Source: Streptomyces sp. Je 1-369
GTDB lineage: Bacteria; Actinomycetota; Actinomycetes; Streptomycetales; Streptomycetaceae
DNA: 64,000 bases
Direction of reading: 5' to 3'
Assembly: GCF_026810505.1 (NCBI RefSeq)
Contig: NZ_CP101750.1
Coordinates: 4,369,254-4,433,253, forward strand
How positions within the stretch are numbered: the first letter of the stretch is position 1; each line of letters opens with the position of its first letter. Position numbers and translations under genes: made by a program. Of this stretch, positions 42,571 through 53,333 are shown piece after piece. The notes under the pieces are model-generated. The model did no database searches and was not told the DNA's origin. It was given only the letters and a program-made list of their open reading frames with translations.

Positions 42571-43046
42571 CGCAGTCCTCCTCTGGGCCATGCACGCTCT
42601 TGCCGTCACATCAGTTCGAATACTGCTTACCTTATGAGGATTCGGCCCCGCTGCGAATGGCCTGCCGGAATCCGCGTACGAACCCTCCGGATCCGCCCCT
42701 CCGATCCGCCCCTCCGATCCGCACCCTGGATCCGCACCCTGGATCCCCCCCCGGGTCCGTCGCCCGCCCAAGGCGTGCGGAGAGGGGGGAGCGCCCCACG
42801 CTCCCTCACGCGCCGGTAGCTCACTCCGTGGCGCGCGTCCCTCGTGAAGGTGAGTTGAGACCTCTTCGAGACCTGACACCTTTGGCAGGTCCGCGCGCGA
42901 CGATCAGGGGCAGCTACCCTTCGAACCCGGCAACTCCCTTGCATTCCAAGGCCATTGCCCCTCCTCTGCCATGCAGAAACGTGCCTGTCAACGAGTGAAT
43001 ATGCGTCCCTGCTACCCACCCCCATGAGCCCTACTATCGGCTCGCC
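42571..43046. other. 476-bp divergent intergenic region with short tandem repeats
   Basis: It separates hisC (minus) from a LacI-type gene (plus). Near hisC, an AT-rich segment (42617-42640, TTCGAATACTGCTTACCTTATGAGG) is the likely hisC promoter. Between 42689 and 42750 there are tandem repeats: GATCCGCCCCTCC twice and GATCCGCACCCTG twice, followed by a run of eight or more C. I see no gene or clear LacI operator. Confidence 0.6.
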
Positions 43047-44168
43047 ATGACAGCAGCAGGGAAGCACCAGGTGAGCCGAGCGGAGACCGCACGCCGGGGC
43101 AACCGGCAGAGTCGAGCGGGCATCAGAGACGTCGCCGCCGCCGCCGGTGTCTCCATCACGACTGTCTCCGACGCCCTCAACGGCAAGGGTCGGCTGCCCG
43201 ACGCCACCCGACGCCACGTCCGCGAGGTCGCAGAACGGCTGGGCTACCGCCCGTCCGCCGCGGCCCGCACCCTCCGTACCGGCAAGTCGGGCCTCATCGG
43301 CCTGACCGTGACGACGTACGGGGATGAACCTTTCACCTTCACCGAATTCGCCTACTTCGCCGAGATGGCCAGAGCCGCCACCTCGGCCGCACTCGCCCGG
43401 GGCTACGCCCTGGTCATCCTGCCCGCCACCTCCCGCCGCAGCCCCGTCGACGTATGGTCCAACGTCGCACTCGACGGCACCGTGGTCGTCGACCCCTCCG
43501 ACCACGACCCCGTGGTCAGCGAGCTGGTCCGACAGGGCCTGCCGGTGGTCTCCGACGGCCGCCCGGCAGGATCCCTGCCGGTCACCGCCTGGGTCGACAA
43601 CGACCACGAGGCCGCGGTCCTGGAGATCCTCGACCACCTGGCCGCCGCCGGCGCCCGCCGGATCGGCCTGCTCACCGGCACCACCACGGACACCTACACC
43701 CACCTGTCCACGACCGCCTACCTGCGCTGGTGCGAACGCGTCGGCCAGGACCCGGTCTACGAGTCCTATCCCGCGCACGACCCCTGCGCGGGCGCCGTCG
43801 CCGCCGACCGGCTGCTCGCCAGGCCCGACCGGCCCGACGCCGTCTACGGCCTCTTCGACCCCAACGGCACCGACCTGCTCGCCGCCGCCCGGCGGTACGG
43901 CCTGCGCGTCCCCGACGACCTGCTGCTCGTCTGCTGCAGCGAGTCGACGGTGTACGCCACCACCGAACCGCCCATCACCACGCTCTCCCTCAAGCCGCGG
44001 CGCATCGGCACAGCCGTCGTCCAGCTGCTGATCGACGCCATCGAGGGCCTCGATTCGGGGCGTCCGGTCGAGCAGGTGATACCGACCGAACTGATCGTGC
44101 GCACCTCGTCCGAGCGACGTCCGCCGCGCACGACGGTCAGCCCGCCCCGCTCGCCCGGCTCCGGCTGA
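43047..44168 (+). CDS. LacI-family transcriptional regulator
   Basis: 373 residues, ATG 43047, no strong ribosome site. The helix-turn-helix is IRDVAAAAGVSITTVSDALNGKGRLPDATRRHV with the LacI hinge RPSAAARTLRTGKSGLIGL. The periplasmic-binding-like effector domain follows (FNGTDLLAAARRYGLRVPDDL...). An N-terminal extension of 25 residues rich in Arg and Gln is unusual. No sugar operon is adjacent; target and ligand are unknown. Confidence 0.92.
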   Translation: MTAAGKHQVSRAETARRGNRQSRAGIRDVAAAAGVSITTVSDALNGKGRLPDATRRHVREVAERLGYRPSAAARTLRTGKSGLIGLTVTTYGDEPFTFTEFAYFAEMARAATSAALARGYALVILPATSRRSPVDVWSNVALDGTVVVDPSDHDPVVSELVRQGLPVVSDGRPAGSLPVTAWVDNDHEAAVLEILDHLAAAGARRIGLLTGTTTDTYTHLSTTAYLRWCERVGQDPVYESYPAHDPCAGAVAADRLLARPDRPDAVYGLFDPNGTDLLAAARRYGLRVPDDLLLVCCSESTVYATTEPPITTLSLKPRRIGTAVVQLLIDAIEGLDSGRPVEQVIPTELIVRTSSERRPPRTTVSPPRSPGSG

Positions 44169-44193
44169 TCGCTCCCGCCCATACCCCCGACCC

Positions 44194-44241
44194 GGGCAGA
44201 GGTAGGCATCCAACCCGCCACCAGCGGGGAAACCTCTGCCC
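44194..44241. other. Two-stem RNA-like structure after lacI-type gene
   Basis: GGGCAGAGGT (44194-44203) pairs perfectly with ACCTCTGCCC (44232-44241); inside, CCCGC (44214-44218) pairs with GCGGG (44224-44228). There is no following T-run. It lies 25 bp after the stop codon and may be a terminator or part of a structured leader. Confidence 0.6.
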
Positions 44242-44259
44242 AATTCGGGAGAAAAGCGC

Positions 44260-44288
44260 GGTGAATCGTGGTCCGGCACCGATTCACC
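44260..44288. promoter_or_regulatory. Perfect 9-bp inverted repeat before the metallophosphatase gene
   Basis: GGTGAATCG (44260-44268) and CGATTCACC (44280-44288) flank an 11-nt spacer, about 120 bp upstream of the metallophosphatase start. It could be an operator for the neighbouring LacI protein or a second hairpin of the same leader. Confidence 0.55.
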
Positions 44289-44409
44289 ACCCCTGGTGCA
44301 CCACACAGCGGGAGCCGCATTCCTATGATGGGCGGACGACACCGCGGGCCGCTGCGACCAAGCAGTCCGATCTCGGTGCAGATGCGGCGCAATGGTGGTG
44401 GAGGGGTCG

Positions 44410-45465
44410 ATGACTCAGGGGGCCGGTCAGGGACCCGATGTGCGGACGGCGACGCTGCGCGACTTCCGCGTTCCCGCGTACGTCCATGAGACGACCGGAC
44501 CCGCCCCGGCGAGCCCCGGCGAGCCAGGCGCGGCGCCGGAGGAGGGGTACACCCCGACCCAGCGCGACCTGCCCGTCATCAACCGTGGTGACACCGTCCA
44601 GGTGCAGGTCATGCCGGAGCCCCCGCAGCCGCGGGCGAACGAGGAGTACGGCCCGCTGTTCGTCGTCGGCGACGTGCACGGTTACCTGGACGAGCTCGTC
44701 GCGGCCCTCCAGGAGCAGGGCCTCCTCGACGCCGAGGGCAACTGGTCCGCGGGCAACGCGCGCCTCTGGTTCCTCGGCGACTTCACCGACCGCGGGCCCG
44801 ACGGCATCGGCGTCATCGACCTCGTGATGCGGCTCTCCGCGGAGGCCGCCGCCGCCGGCGGGTACTGCAAGGCGCTCATGGGCAACCACGAGCTGCTCCT
44901 GCTCGGCGCCAAACGCTTCGGCGACACCCCGGTGAATTCGGGCGCCGGCACCGCCACCTTCCAGGCCGCCTGGCTCCTGAACGGCGGGCAGAAGACCGAC
45001 ATGGAGCGCCTGGAGGACCACCACCTGCAGTGGATGGCCCGCCTCGACGCGATGGAGGAAGCCGACGGCCACCTGCTCGTGCACTCCGACACGACCGCCT
45101 ATCTGGATTACGGTGACTCGATCGAGGCGGTGAACGACACCATCCGGGAGACCCTCACGCGCAACGACGCGGACGACTGCTGGGACCTCTTCCGCAAGTT
45201 CACCAAGCGCTTCGCGTTCCGCGACGAGTCGGGCCCCTCGGCCGTACGCGAACTTCTCGACATGTACGGCGGCACACGCATCGTCCACGGTCACAGCCCC
45301 ATCCCCTACCTCCTGGGTGACGTCGGCTCCGAGGACGAGTCGGACGGCGCGGGTCCGGTCATCGAGGGACCGCACGTGTACGCCGACGGCCTGGCCATCG
45401 CCATGGACGGCGGAGTGACCATGGCCGGAAAGCTGCTGGTCTGCCAACTCCCGCTGCCCGTCTGA
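44410..45465 (+). CDS. Metallophosphoesterase
   Basis: 351 residues from ATG 44410 behind GGAGGGG. Calcineurin-like phosphatase motifs are complete: GDVHG, GDFTDRGPD, GNHE and GHSPIPY. A Pro/Gly-rich head of about 75 residues precedes the domain. The pattern is close to bis(5'-nucleosyl)-tetraphosphatase/PrpA-type protein phosphatases, but substrate cannot be inferred. A structured intergenic segment precedes it. Confidence 0.92.
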   Translation: MTQGAGQGPDVRTATLRDFRVPAYVHETTGPAPASPGEPGAAPEEGYTPTQRDLPVINRGDTVQVQVMPEPPQPRANEEYGPLFVVGDVHGYLDELVAALQEQGLLDAEGNWSAGNARLWFLGDFTDRGPDGIGVIDLVMRLSAEAAAAGGYCKALMGNHELLLLGAKRFGDTPVNSGAGTATFQAAWLLNGGQKTDMERLEDHHLQWMARLDAMEEADGHLLVHSDTTAYLDYGDSIEAVNDTIRETLTRNDADDCWDLFRKFTKRFAFRDESGPSAVRELLDMYGGTRIVHGHSPIPYLLGDVGSEDESDGAGPVIEGPHVYADGLAIAMDGGVTMAGKLLVCQLPLPV

Positions 45466-45506
45466 GCGTTCCGCGAGCAGCCGCCCCCCTACACGATCAC
45501 GCTGGC

Positions 45507-45534
45507 CAGGGGGGCAATTTCCGGAAACCCCCTG
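45507..45534. terminator. Hairpin after metallophosphatase gene
   Basis: CAGGGGG and CCCCCTG pair over seven bases with a 14-nt loop, about 40 bp beyond the stop codon; no T-run. Confidence 0.5.
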
Positions 45535-45645
45535 TCACCGCGTGCCGTCACGGCTCTACCATCGGCTTATCCGTAGCAGGCTCCCCTCCGTTTCTGCCCA
45601 ACGGCTCGTAGCCATGCGAGCCTCAGCCCTACGGAGCATCGGGGG

Positions 45646-46539
45646 ATGCACATGAACAGCGCTCCACACCTGCTCAATGAGGACCGCCCCGAGTACGAGC
45701 GGATCCTCGACGAGGCGCTGCGCACCGCACCTGACCGTCCCGAACTCGCCGCAGTGGGCCGGCGGCTCAACACCGAACAACTGCGCACCATGGCCCTGAA
45801 CGCGACAGCACTGATCACGGCCGCGGCCGCGGCTGAGTACGCGCACTACGTGAAGGTTCGCGAGGAGTTGCGCGAACCTCGACCGACATCCACCTCGATC
45901 CGCGAAGGGAGCGGACAGAGCGCCGCGGAGTCGGGCTCCGGCGGCGTCAGCCTCGCCACCACCATGGGTGAGGTCGCCGAACCTGCGGCAGCGGCGGGCG
46001 CCGGCGCGATCGCCGTAGTCGCGGTCCTCGCACCCGTCCTCGCGGGGACGGCCGCCGCGATCTTCCTGCTCGTCGGCTACATCCTGAAGATGCTCAACCC
46101 CGAGCCCGCCTTCGCGGACACCCTGCTCACCGCGGGATGGCTGTTCGGCGCGCTCACCGCGGGGGCCATCCTGGTCGCCGCGGTCGGTCTGCTCCTGACC
46201 GCCCTGCGCAACGGGTCCACCTCGCTCCCTGCGGGGCTCCACGGCGAGCAGCTCGAGGAGGTGTCCCGTGCCAGGGAAGACTGGGGCCGGGCGCTCCTCG
46301 AGCGGGGCGTCGTGCCGTTCCTCCGGGAGGCCCTGACGGAGCCGGGCGGCGCTCCCGCCGGCCGTACGCCGTCGGGGAAGCCGGGCGGCGGCGGTGCCGG
46401 TGGCCGCATGCCGCAACTCGGCTATCACAGGCCGGGGTTCAGCAGCCCGGACGGCGGCCCGGCAGGACCGCGGCCGAGCTACTCGAGCCCGGACTTCTCC
46501 AGCCCCGACTTCGGCGGGCCCGACCACAAGCCGGAGTAG
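45646..46539 (+). CDS. Membrane protein of unknown function with C-terminal Ser/Pro/Asp repeats
   Basis: 297 residues from ATG 45646 (ATG 45652 also has a good GGGGGA site). Residues 1-80 are a soluble helical region (EYERILDEALRTAPDRPELAAVGRRL). Two hydrophobic segments follow near 120-145 (AGAIAVVAVLAPVLAGTAAAIFLLVGYIL) and 165-185. The tail is Gly/Pro/Ser-rich with repeated SSPDFSSPDF. I recognise no family and see no signal peptide, so the N-terminus is probably cytoplasmic. Confidence 0.78.
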   Translation: MHMNSAPHLLNEDRPEYERILDEALRTAPDRPELAAVGRRLNTEQLRTMALNATALITAAAAAEYAHYVKVREELREPRPTSTSIREGSGQSAAESGSGGVSLATTMGEVAEPAAAAGAGAIAVVAVLAPVLAGTAAAIFLLVGYILKMLNPEPAFADTLLTAGWLFGALTAGAILVAAVGLLLTALRNGSTSLPAGLHGEQLEEVSRAREDWGRALLERGVVPFLREALTEPGGAPAGRTPSGKPGGGGAGGRMPQLGYHRPGFSSPDGGPAGPRPSYSSPDFSSPDFGGPDHKPE

Positions 46540-46582
46540 CGGCCCGGCCGAACCGGACCGCTTCGGGGTCGCACCACCGCTT

Positions 46583-46618
46583 CGTGGCCCCGCCGCCCCA
46601 CTGGGGGGCGGGACCACG
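46583..46618. terminator. Bidirectional terminator between convergent genes
   Basis: CGTGGCCCCGCC (46583-46594) pairs with GGCGGGACCACG (46607-46618) over 12 positions with one mispairing, and the inner CCCC/GGGG extends the stem. It separates the membrane protein gene from thiC. Confidence 0.8.
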
Positions 46619-46622
46619 GAGC

Positions 46623-48580
<1,958 letters not shown>

Positions 48581-48665
48581 CCGCGATTGCAAAGGTGGCT
48601 CCACGCTAGCGTCATGTCGGGCGCGCTGAACAGAGGGCCCCTCCCGTTCTTGCGATGATCGGGCA

Positions 48666-50063
48666 GTGACCACCACAGAGCCGCCGCCCCCGCCGCCCTC
48701 GCAGCCGCCCGCCTCCGGGACGCCTCCGGAGGGCCACGGACATGGCCACGGAGACGGCCACGGACACGGGCATTCCCACAGCCACGGCCCGGCCGCACCG
48801 GTCTCCCAGCACCTGCGCAAGGTCATCGCCGCGGTACTGATCCCCTTCGCCACAGCGGTCGTCGTGGGCCTCGTGGTGCTCTGGCCCGGTGGCACGCCGA
48901 GCCACGAACGCACCGGCGTCGGCTTCGACCGGCAGACACAGTCGGCGAGCGTCACGAAGGTGCAGGAGCTGCCCTGCAAGGACCTCAGCCCCTCGCAGAC
49001 CCCGCCGAACGGCGACACCTCCACCGCCGAGGGCCAGTCCGCACAGTCCACCGCCACGGGCATCTGCAAGAAGGCGACGGTCAAGGTCACCAGCGGCGAC
49101 GACAAGGGCCGCACCTTCACGGAGATCATCCAGCCCGACTCGCCACGCCAACTGAAGCAGGGCCAACAGGTGGTGGTCGCCTACGAGCCCAAGGCCCCCG
49201 AAGGACTGCAGTACTCCGTCACCGACGTGAACCGCAAGATCCCGATGGCGCTCCTGGCCGGCATCTTCGCGCTCGCCGTCGTCGTCGTGGGCCGACTCCG
49301 CGGCGTGATGGCCCTGGTCGCCCTCGCCATCAGCTTCATGGTGCTCACGTTCTTCATCCTGCCGGCGATTCTCCAAGGCTCGAACCCCCTGGTCGTGGCG
49401 GTGATCGGGGCGAGCGCCATCATGCTGATCGCGCTCTACCTCTGCCACGGCCTGACAGCCCGGACCTCCGTCGCCGTACTCGGCACCCTCATCTCCCTCC
49501 TCCTCATCGGCCTCCTCGGCTCGCTCTTCATCGGCTGGGCCGCGCTCACCGGCAACACGGACGACAACACCGGCCTCATCCATGGCCTGTATCCGTCCAT
49601 CGACATGAGCGGCCTGCTGCTCGCGGGCGTCATCATCGGCTCGCTCGGTGTCCTCGACGACGTGACGGTCACCCAGACCTCCGCGGTCTGGGAGCTGCAT
49701 CAGGCCAACCCGACGATGGGCTGGCGCGGCCTGTACCGCGCGGGCATCCGCATCGGCCGCGACCACATCGCCTCGGTCGTCAACACCCTCGTCCTCGCCT
49801 ACGCGGGCGCCGCACTGCCCCTGCTCCTCCTCTTCTCCATCGCCCAGTCCAGCGTGGGCACGGTGGCCAACAGCGAACTGGTCGCCGAGGAGATCGTGCG
49901 CACCCTGATCGGCTCGATCGGTCTGGTCGCCTCAGTGCCGGTCACGACCGCACTGGCCGCCCTGGTCGTCTCGGCGGACCGCTCCACCACGCCCGGGCGC
50001 ACCGCGTCGATCGGGGCGACCCGGGCCGCCCGCGGGGGAAAGGGAAGGCGCCGCAAGCGTTAG
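48666..50063 (+). CDS. YibE/F-family membrane protein with His-rich N-terminus
   Basis: 465 residues, GTG 48666. A Pro-rich then His/Gly-rich head (HGHGHGDGHGHGHSHSHG) looks like a metal-binding tail. One membrane helix (VIAAVLIPFATAVVVGLVVLW), a 110-residue extracytoplasmic domain and seven or so further helices follow, matching the YibE/F family (DVTVTQTSAVWEL is characteristic). Function of the family is not established. It is divergent from thiC. Last codons and stop are within a 21-bp degenerate tandem repeat. Confidence 0.9.
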   Translation: MTTTEPPPPPPSQPPASGTPPEGHGHGHGDGHGHGHSHSHGPAAPVSQHLRKVIAAVLIPFATAVVVGLVVLWPGGTPSHERTGVGFDRQTQSASVTKVQELPCKDLSPSQTPPNGDTSTAEGQSAQSTATGICKKATVKVTSGDDKGRTFTEIIQPDSPRQLKQGQQVVVAYEPKAPEGLQYSVTDVNRKIPMALLAGIFALAVVVVGRLRGVMALVALAISFMVLTFFILPAILQGSNPLVVAVIGASAIMLIALYLCHGLTARTSVAVLGTLISLLLIGLLGSLFIGWAALTGNTDDNTGLIHGLYPSIDMSGLLLAGVIIGSLGVLDDVTVTQTSAVWELHQANPTMGWRGLYRAGIRIGRDHIASVVNTLVLAYAGAALPLLLLFSIAQSSVGTVANSELVAEEIVRTLIGSIGLVASVPVTTALAALVVSADRSTTPGRTASIGATRAARGGKGRRRKR

Positions 50064-50134
50064 CTGTGGGACCGCGGGTGTTGGCTGCATGGCCGCAAGC
50101 GTCGGCTGCGGGGCCGCAGGCGTCGGCTCTCGAA
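50051..50134. repeat. 21-bp degenerate tandem repeat spanning the yibE/F 3' end
   Basis: Four units begin at 50051, 50072, 50093 and 50114 with CCGC(A/G)(A/G)G and GGCTG near the end, exact 21-bp period. The first unit contains the codons RKR and the TAG stop. In later copies the stop has become TTG or TCG. Confidence 0.85.
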
Positions 50135-50178
50135 ATGCACCAAAATGCCGTGGGCCTCCGTCCGTTTATGTCAGCGGT

Positions 50179-50586
50179 TCAACCCGCGTTCTGCTCCTCC
50201 GCGAGGATGCGGTCGAGCGTTTCGTCGAGGTCCGCATCGAAGTCGGCGAGTGCCCGCTCCTGCCCCAGCGGCACCAACTTGTCCGTACGGTCGAGGAAGG
50301 CGAGCAGCGGAGGAATACCCACCCTGAACAGCGCCTGGTCCCCGCCGACCTGAAGCCTGATCAGGGCCTCGTCCAGCAACGGGGAATCGGTGGGCTCGAC
50401 GCGCACGTCCCCGTCCCCACACGGCCTGCCCACCCCGTCGATCAGCAGCTCCCGCCCGAAGGTCCACGTCACCGGGGCGTCCCCCGGCAAGTGGAACGTC
50501 AGCCGCACGGCATAGGGATCCCCGAGCTCGTATCGCAGCTCCACCGGGATGCGAAACGACAGCTCCTCGGAAACGAGGAAGCTCAT
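50179..50586 (-). CDS. ssgA: SsgA, sporulation-specific cell division activator
   Basis: 135 residues from ATG 50586 (a second ATG one codon upstream; AGAGG precedes both). The sequence MSFLVSEELSFRIPVELRYE...DAPVTWTFGRELLIDG... and DKLVPLGQERALADFD identify SsgA, founding member of the SsgA-like proteins found in morphologically complex actinomycetes. SsgA activates sporulation septation and remodels hyphae, partly via SsgB and FtsZ recruitment. ssgR lies 150 bp upstream in the same direction; in S. coelicolor SsgR is needed for ssgA transcription. Confidence 0.97.
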   Translation of the reverse strand: MSFLVSEELSFRIPVELRYELGDPYAVRLTFHLPGDAPVTWTFGRELLIDGVGRPCGDGDVRVEPTDSPLLDEALIRLQVGGDQALFRVGIPPLLAFLDRTDKLVPLGQERALADFDADLDETLDRILAEEQNAG

Positions 50587-50736
50587 CATGACCTCTGCCT
50601 GCACCGTCTCGGTCTCGCCCATCTCGCGCCCTACCCCGTCACTTGGCCCTCGAGGCCCTCACGTGGCCAGGAACCAGCTCCCTGACACCCCTCGCATCTT
50701 GCGCAACGTAAGTACCAGATCACAAGGAGTGAGTTT

Positions 50737-51753
50737 TCAGATGCTGATAGAGAAGGCGAGTGTCCCTAGTAGCTTTCCGATCTCCCGTTGCAACTTCTCG
50801 GCTGCCGGCAGCAGTCGGTCGGCTTGTGCGGAGGGGACGGAAATGGCCATGGTCGCCGCGGTGTCGCCGGCCATGATCGGGACGGCGGCGCACAGTGCCC
50901 CGAGTGCGTACTCCTGCCGCTCCACGACGGGCCGCATGCGCTCCATCGCGTCGAGCCGCCGGATGAACGCGCGGTCGTCCCGGACCGAGTAGCGCGTGAT
51001 CGACTGAACCGGGTAGCGATCGAGGTGGTTCTGTCGCGCCTCGTCGTCGAGCTGGCCCAGCAGGCACTGGCCGATCGCGTGGGCATGTCCCGTCTCCCGG
51101 AAGTCCGCCCACTCCTCGACGGCGGGGTTGCCCGGGGTGTCCGCGACGGCCACGACATCGATCTCCCCCTCTCGATAGACGGCGAAGTACACGGGAACGC
51201 CGAGGGTGTCGCGCAGGTGCGCGAGGGTCTCGTTGATCCGTGCGCGCCGGTCCTGCTGCGCTCCGCTGCTGCTCAGCCGCTCGGCCGCCTCGCCGAGCAC
51301 GAACAGGCCCTTGTCCCGGCGCAGATATCCCTCGTGGGTCAGGGTGCGGAGCAGGTGGTACGCGGTGGGGAGTGCGAGCCCCGCTTCCCGCGCCAACTGC
51401 TTCGCGGGCGCGCCGCTCTGGTGCGACGCGGCGGCTTCCAGGAGCCGCATCGCCCGCTGTACGGAACCGATGAGGGTAGGTCCGGCGGCAGGGTCGGCGG
51501 GGGCGCCGCCGAGGCCCGTGGCCGGGCTTGTGGCTTGGCTCGTGCTCGTGCTCGTGGGTGGGTCGGCGCTCGTGGCTGGGCCGGTGGTCGTGGGTGAGCC
51601 AGTGATCGTGGGTGAACCAGTGATCGTGACTGGGTCGGTGGTCGTGGCTGGGTCGGTGGTCGTGGCTGGGTCCGGGCCGACCGGTGCAGCGGTGGCGTCA
51701 GCCCGTGAGGCGCTGATGGCGACCGATGAGCTGGTGGTGTCAACCGCGGCCAA
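50737..51753 (-). CDS. ssgR: SsgR, IclR-family activator of ssgA
   Basis: 338 residues from TTG 51753, supported by GGGAG six bases ahead. The IclR winged helix begins near residue 93 (GSVQRAMRLLEAAASHQSGAPAKQLAREAGLALPTAYHLLRTL) and the effector domain follows, ending in LGTLAFSISI. The usual SsgR is about 240 residues; here roughly 90 extra N-terminal residues consist of Thr/Pro/Ala/Ser repeats (TTTDP, TITGSP). Whether the repeat is translated is unproven, but no better start is seen before the HTH. Neighbouring ssgA is its known target. Confidence 0.92.
   Translation of the reverse strand: MAAVDTTSSSVAISASRADATAAPVGPDPATTTDPATTTDPVTITGSPTITGSPTTTGPATSADPPTSTSTSQATSPATGLGGAPADPAAGPTLIGSVQRAMRLLEAAASHQSGAPAKQLAREAGLALPTAYHLLRTLTHEGYLRRDKGLFVLGEAAERLSSSGAQQDRRARINETLAHLRDTLGVPVYFAVYREGEIDVVAVADTPGNPAVEEWADFRETGHAHAIGQCLLGQLDDEARQNHLDRYPVQSITRYSVRDDRAFIRRLDAMERMRPVVERQEYALGALCAAVPIMAGDTAATMAISVPSAQADRLLPAAEKLQREIGKLLGTLAFSISI
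51540..51680. repeat. Degenerate 15-18-bp repeats in the ssgR 5' region
   Basis: Repeated words GTCGTGGCTGGGTCGGTG and GTGATCGTGGGTGA(A/G)CCA occur several times between 51540 and 51680, encoding the Thr/Pro repeats at the SsgR N-terminus. Confidence 0.9.
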
Positions 51754-51948
51754 GGTTCACTCCCGAAGCGCGTGGAGGGCCCGCCCGTGCCCGCCCGTGC
51801 GCGGGTAGCGAGGAAAGAGCGGTGCACGTACGTACGCCCGGCCGCGGGGATCGGACCCCGCGTCGGCATCCGGACTCTAATCCTCTGCCACCGTCCTACG
51901 GCGCCCCGCCGAGAAACTTCCCCCGCCCGAGGGAACTCTCGCGAAAAT

Positions 51949-52170
51949 TCACCAGTCGGTGCGCGAGGAGGACGAGCCGGATATGAACTTCCGTACGACA
52001 TAGATGAGTCCGCCGACCAAGGCTACGAATAGCAGGGCCTTGAAGAGCAGGCCGACCACGAAACCGACCACGGTCGCTATCAGGCTGCCGAACACGACGA
52101 GTGCGACGACCGGAACGGCCACCCACTTCACCCACCACGGCATTCCCGCAAAGATCTCCTTGACTGCCAT
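51949..52170 (-). CDS. DUF5326-like small membrane protein
   Basis: 73 residues from ATG 52170, after AAGGACG. It opens MAVKEIFAGMPWWVKWVAVPV and has two hydrophobic helices (VVALVVFGSLIATVVGFVVGLLF, LLFVALVGGLIYVV) with a short basic and Ser-rich tail. Streptomycetes carry a conserved protein of this shape; function unknown. It lies upstream of ssgR with 195 bp between, and downstream of the cupin gene. Confidence 0.85.
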   Translation of the reverse strand: MAVKEIFAGMPWWVKWVAVPVVALVVFGSLIATVVGFVVGLLFKALLFVALVGGLIYVVRKFISGSSSSRTDW

Positions 52171-52369
52171 CGTCCTTACCTCACTCCGCTCTGTTTCCTG
52201 AATCTCCGCAGGTTCCCGGCTTCTTGCATTCGATGCTAGAGCGCCGAAGCTCGCTGCGGGGGCCTCGGATCCCTTGCCCTCCCCTGATCCGACCCCTAGG
52301 GAACCCCGAGGTCGCAGCCCTGAGGAGGTCAGCCTGCGGAGGGAGAACAGGCCGCAACAGACAGAGGGG

Positions 52370-52687
52370 TCAGGACTCCGGGGGAGAGAACACGACGAGC
52401 ACCCGCAGGTCCTCGCTGATGTGGTGGAACTTGTGGGCGACACCGGCCGGCACATAGACGACGCTGCCCCGCGCCACCTGCGTCGTCTCCATTCCGACGG
52501 TGATCGCCGCGCGCCCGCTGACGACCATGTACACCTCGTCCTGCCCGTGCGGCTGCTGCGGGTCGGTGTCCCCGGCGTTGAGCGCGTACAGCCCGACCGA
52601 CATGTTCCTCTCCCGCAGGAACTGCAGATACGCACCGTCGTTCGCGGCGCGCTCCGCCTCCAGCTCGTCCAGTCGGAAAGCCTTCAT
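52370..52687 (-). CDS. Cupin-domain protein
   Basis: 105 residues from ATG 52687 (longer starts to 52795 would butt against the divergent gene). The cupin metal motif appears in PQQPHGQDEVYMVVSGRA and PAGVAHKFHHISEDLRV, giving His, His, Glu and His ligands. Small single-domain cupins bind a metal and can act on small molecules or simply sense them. Divergent from a holin-like gene and 199 bp upstream of the DUF5326-like gene on the same strand. Confidence 0.87.
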   Translation of the reverse strand: MKAFRLDELEAERAANDGAYLQFLRERNMSVGLYALNAGDTDPQQPHGQDEVYMVVSGRAAITVGMETTQVARGSVVYVPAGVAHKFHHISEDLRVLVVFSPPES

Positions 52688-52821
52688 CGCCTTCGTACAC
52701 CCCTCGCTGATGACCGTGGTGCCGCTGCTCGCCCCGGGCTGTTCGCCCAGAGCTGCTCGCGGTTCTTCGTGGGCCTTCGCGGGCCGACCGTTCACGGCCC
52801 GTGTCTGCCACGATCAGACAC

Positions 52822-53199
52822 ATGAAGAATTTCGTAGTCAAGACGATCGCCAACGCCGCGGCCCTGGCCGTCGCCGTGTGGCTGCTCGACAAGATCACTC
52901 TGACCGGGGACAGCACGGGCAAGAAAGTCGGCACCCTCATCGTTGTCGCCCTGCTCTTCGGACTGGTGAACTTCCTGGTCAAGCCGGTGGTGAAGGTCCT
53001 CACCTTCCCCCTGTTCATCCTGACCCTCGGTTTGATCACCCTCGTGGTCAACGCCCTGATGCTGCTGCTGACCTCGTGGCTCGCCGACAAGCTCGACGTC
53101 AGCTTCCACGTCGAGGGCTTCTGGACCGCCGTTCTGGGCGGCCTGATCATCTCGGTCGTGTCCTGGGCCCTGAACGTCGTCCTGCCCGAGGACGACTGA
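52822..53199 (+). CDS. Phage-holin-like family protein (four membrane helices)
   Basis: 125 residues, ATG 52822. Four hydrophobic helices are clear (VVKTIANAAALAVAVWLLD, TLIVVALLFGLVNFL, VLTFPLFILTLGLITLVVNALMLLL, AVLGGLIISVVSWALNVVL) and the sequence fits the chromosomal 'Mycobacterial 4 TMS phage holin' group (PF04020). These are not part of a prophage; function is unknown. The gene ends in LPEDD, and the codons for this end with the stop are triplicated downstream. Confidence 0.88.
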   Translation: MKNFVVKTIANAAALAVAVWLLDKITLTGDSTGKKVGTLIVVALLFGLVNFLVKPVVKVLTFPLFILTLGLITLVVNALMLLLTSWLADKLDVSFHVEGFWTAVLGGLIISVVSWALNVVLPEDD

Positions 53200-53250
53200 C
53201 CGGGTGCCCGAAGACGACTGACCGGGTATCCGAGGACGACTGACCGGACG
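53185..53250. repeat. 22-bp tandem repeat carrying a gene stop codon
   Basis: Three copies start at 53185, 53207 and 53229 with period 22 and few mismatches; each contains GACGACTGACCGG. The first copy ends the holin-like gene (stop at 53197-53199); later copies repeat Asp-Asp-stop in the spacer. Confidence 0.95.
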
Positions 53251-53333
53251 GCCCGGGGCGTGTCCGAGAATGGTGGCGGCGGCGAGCGAATGCTGCTCGA
53301 CGTGGTACGTGCAGCAGTGGAAAGGCGGGCGGC

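Noticed and set aside
51840..51900. tRNA-like segment on the minus strand (GGGGTCCGATCCCC arm and GGATTAGAGTCC)
   Set aside because: The T-loop lacks the usual TTC, and no matching acceptor or D-arm exists in the expected positions. I regard it as chance hairpins upstream of ssgR.
52822..53199. Prophage signature from a holin-like gene
   Set aside because: No integrase, terminase or structural genes nearby; this holin-like family is a common chromosomal membrane protein in actinobacteria.
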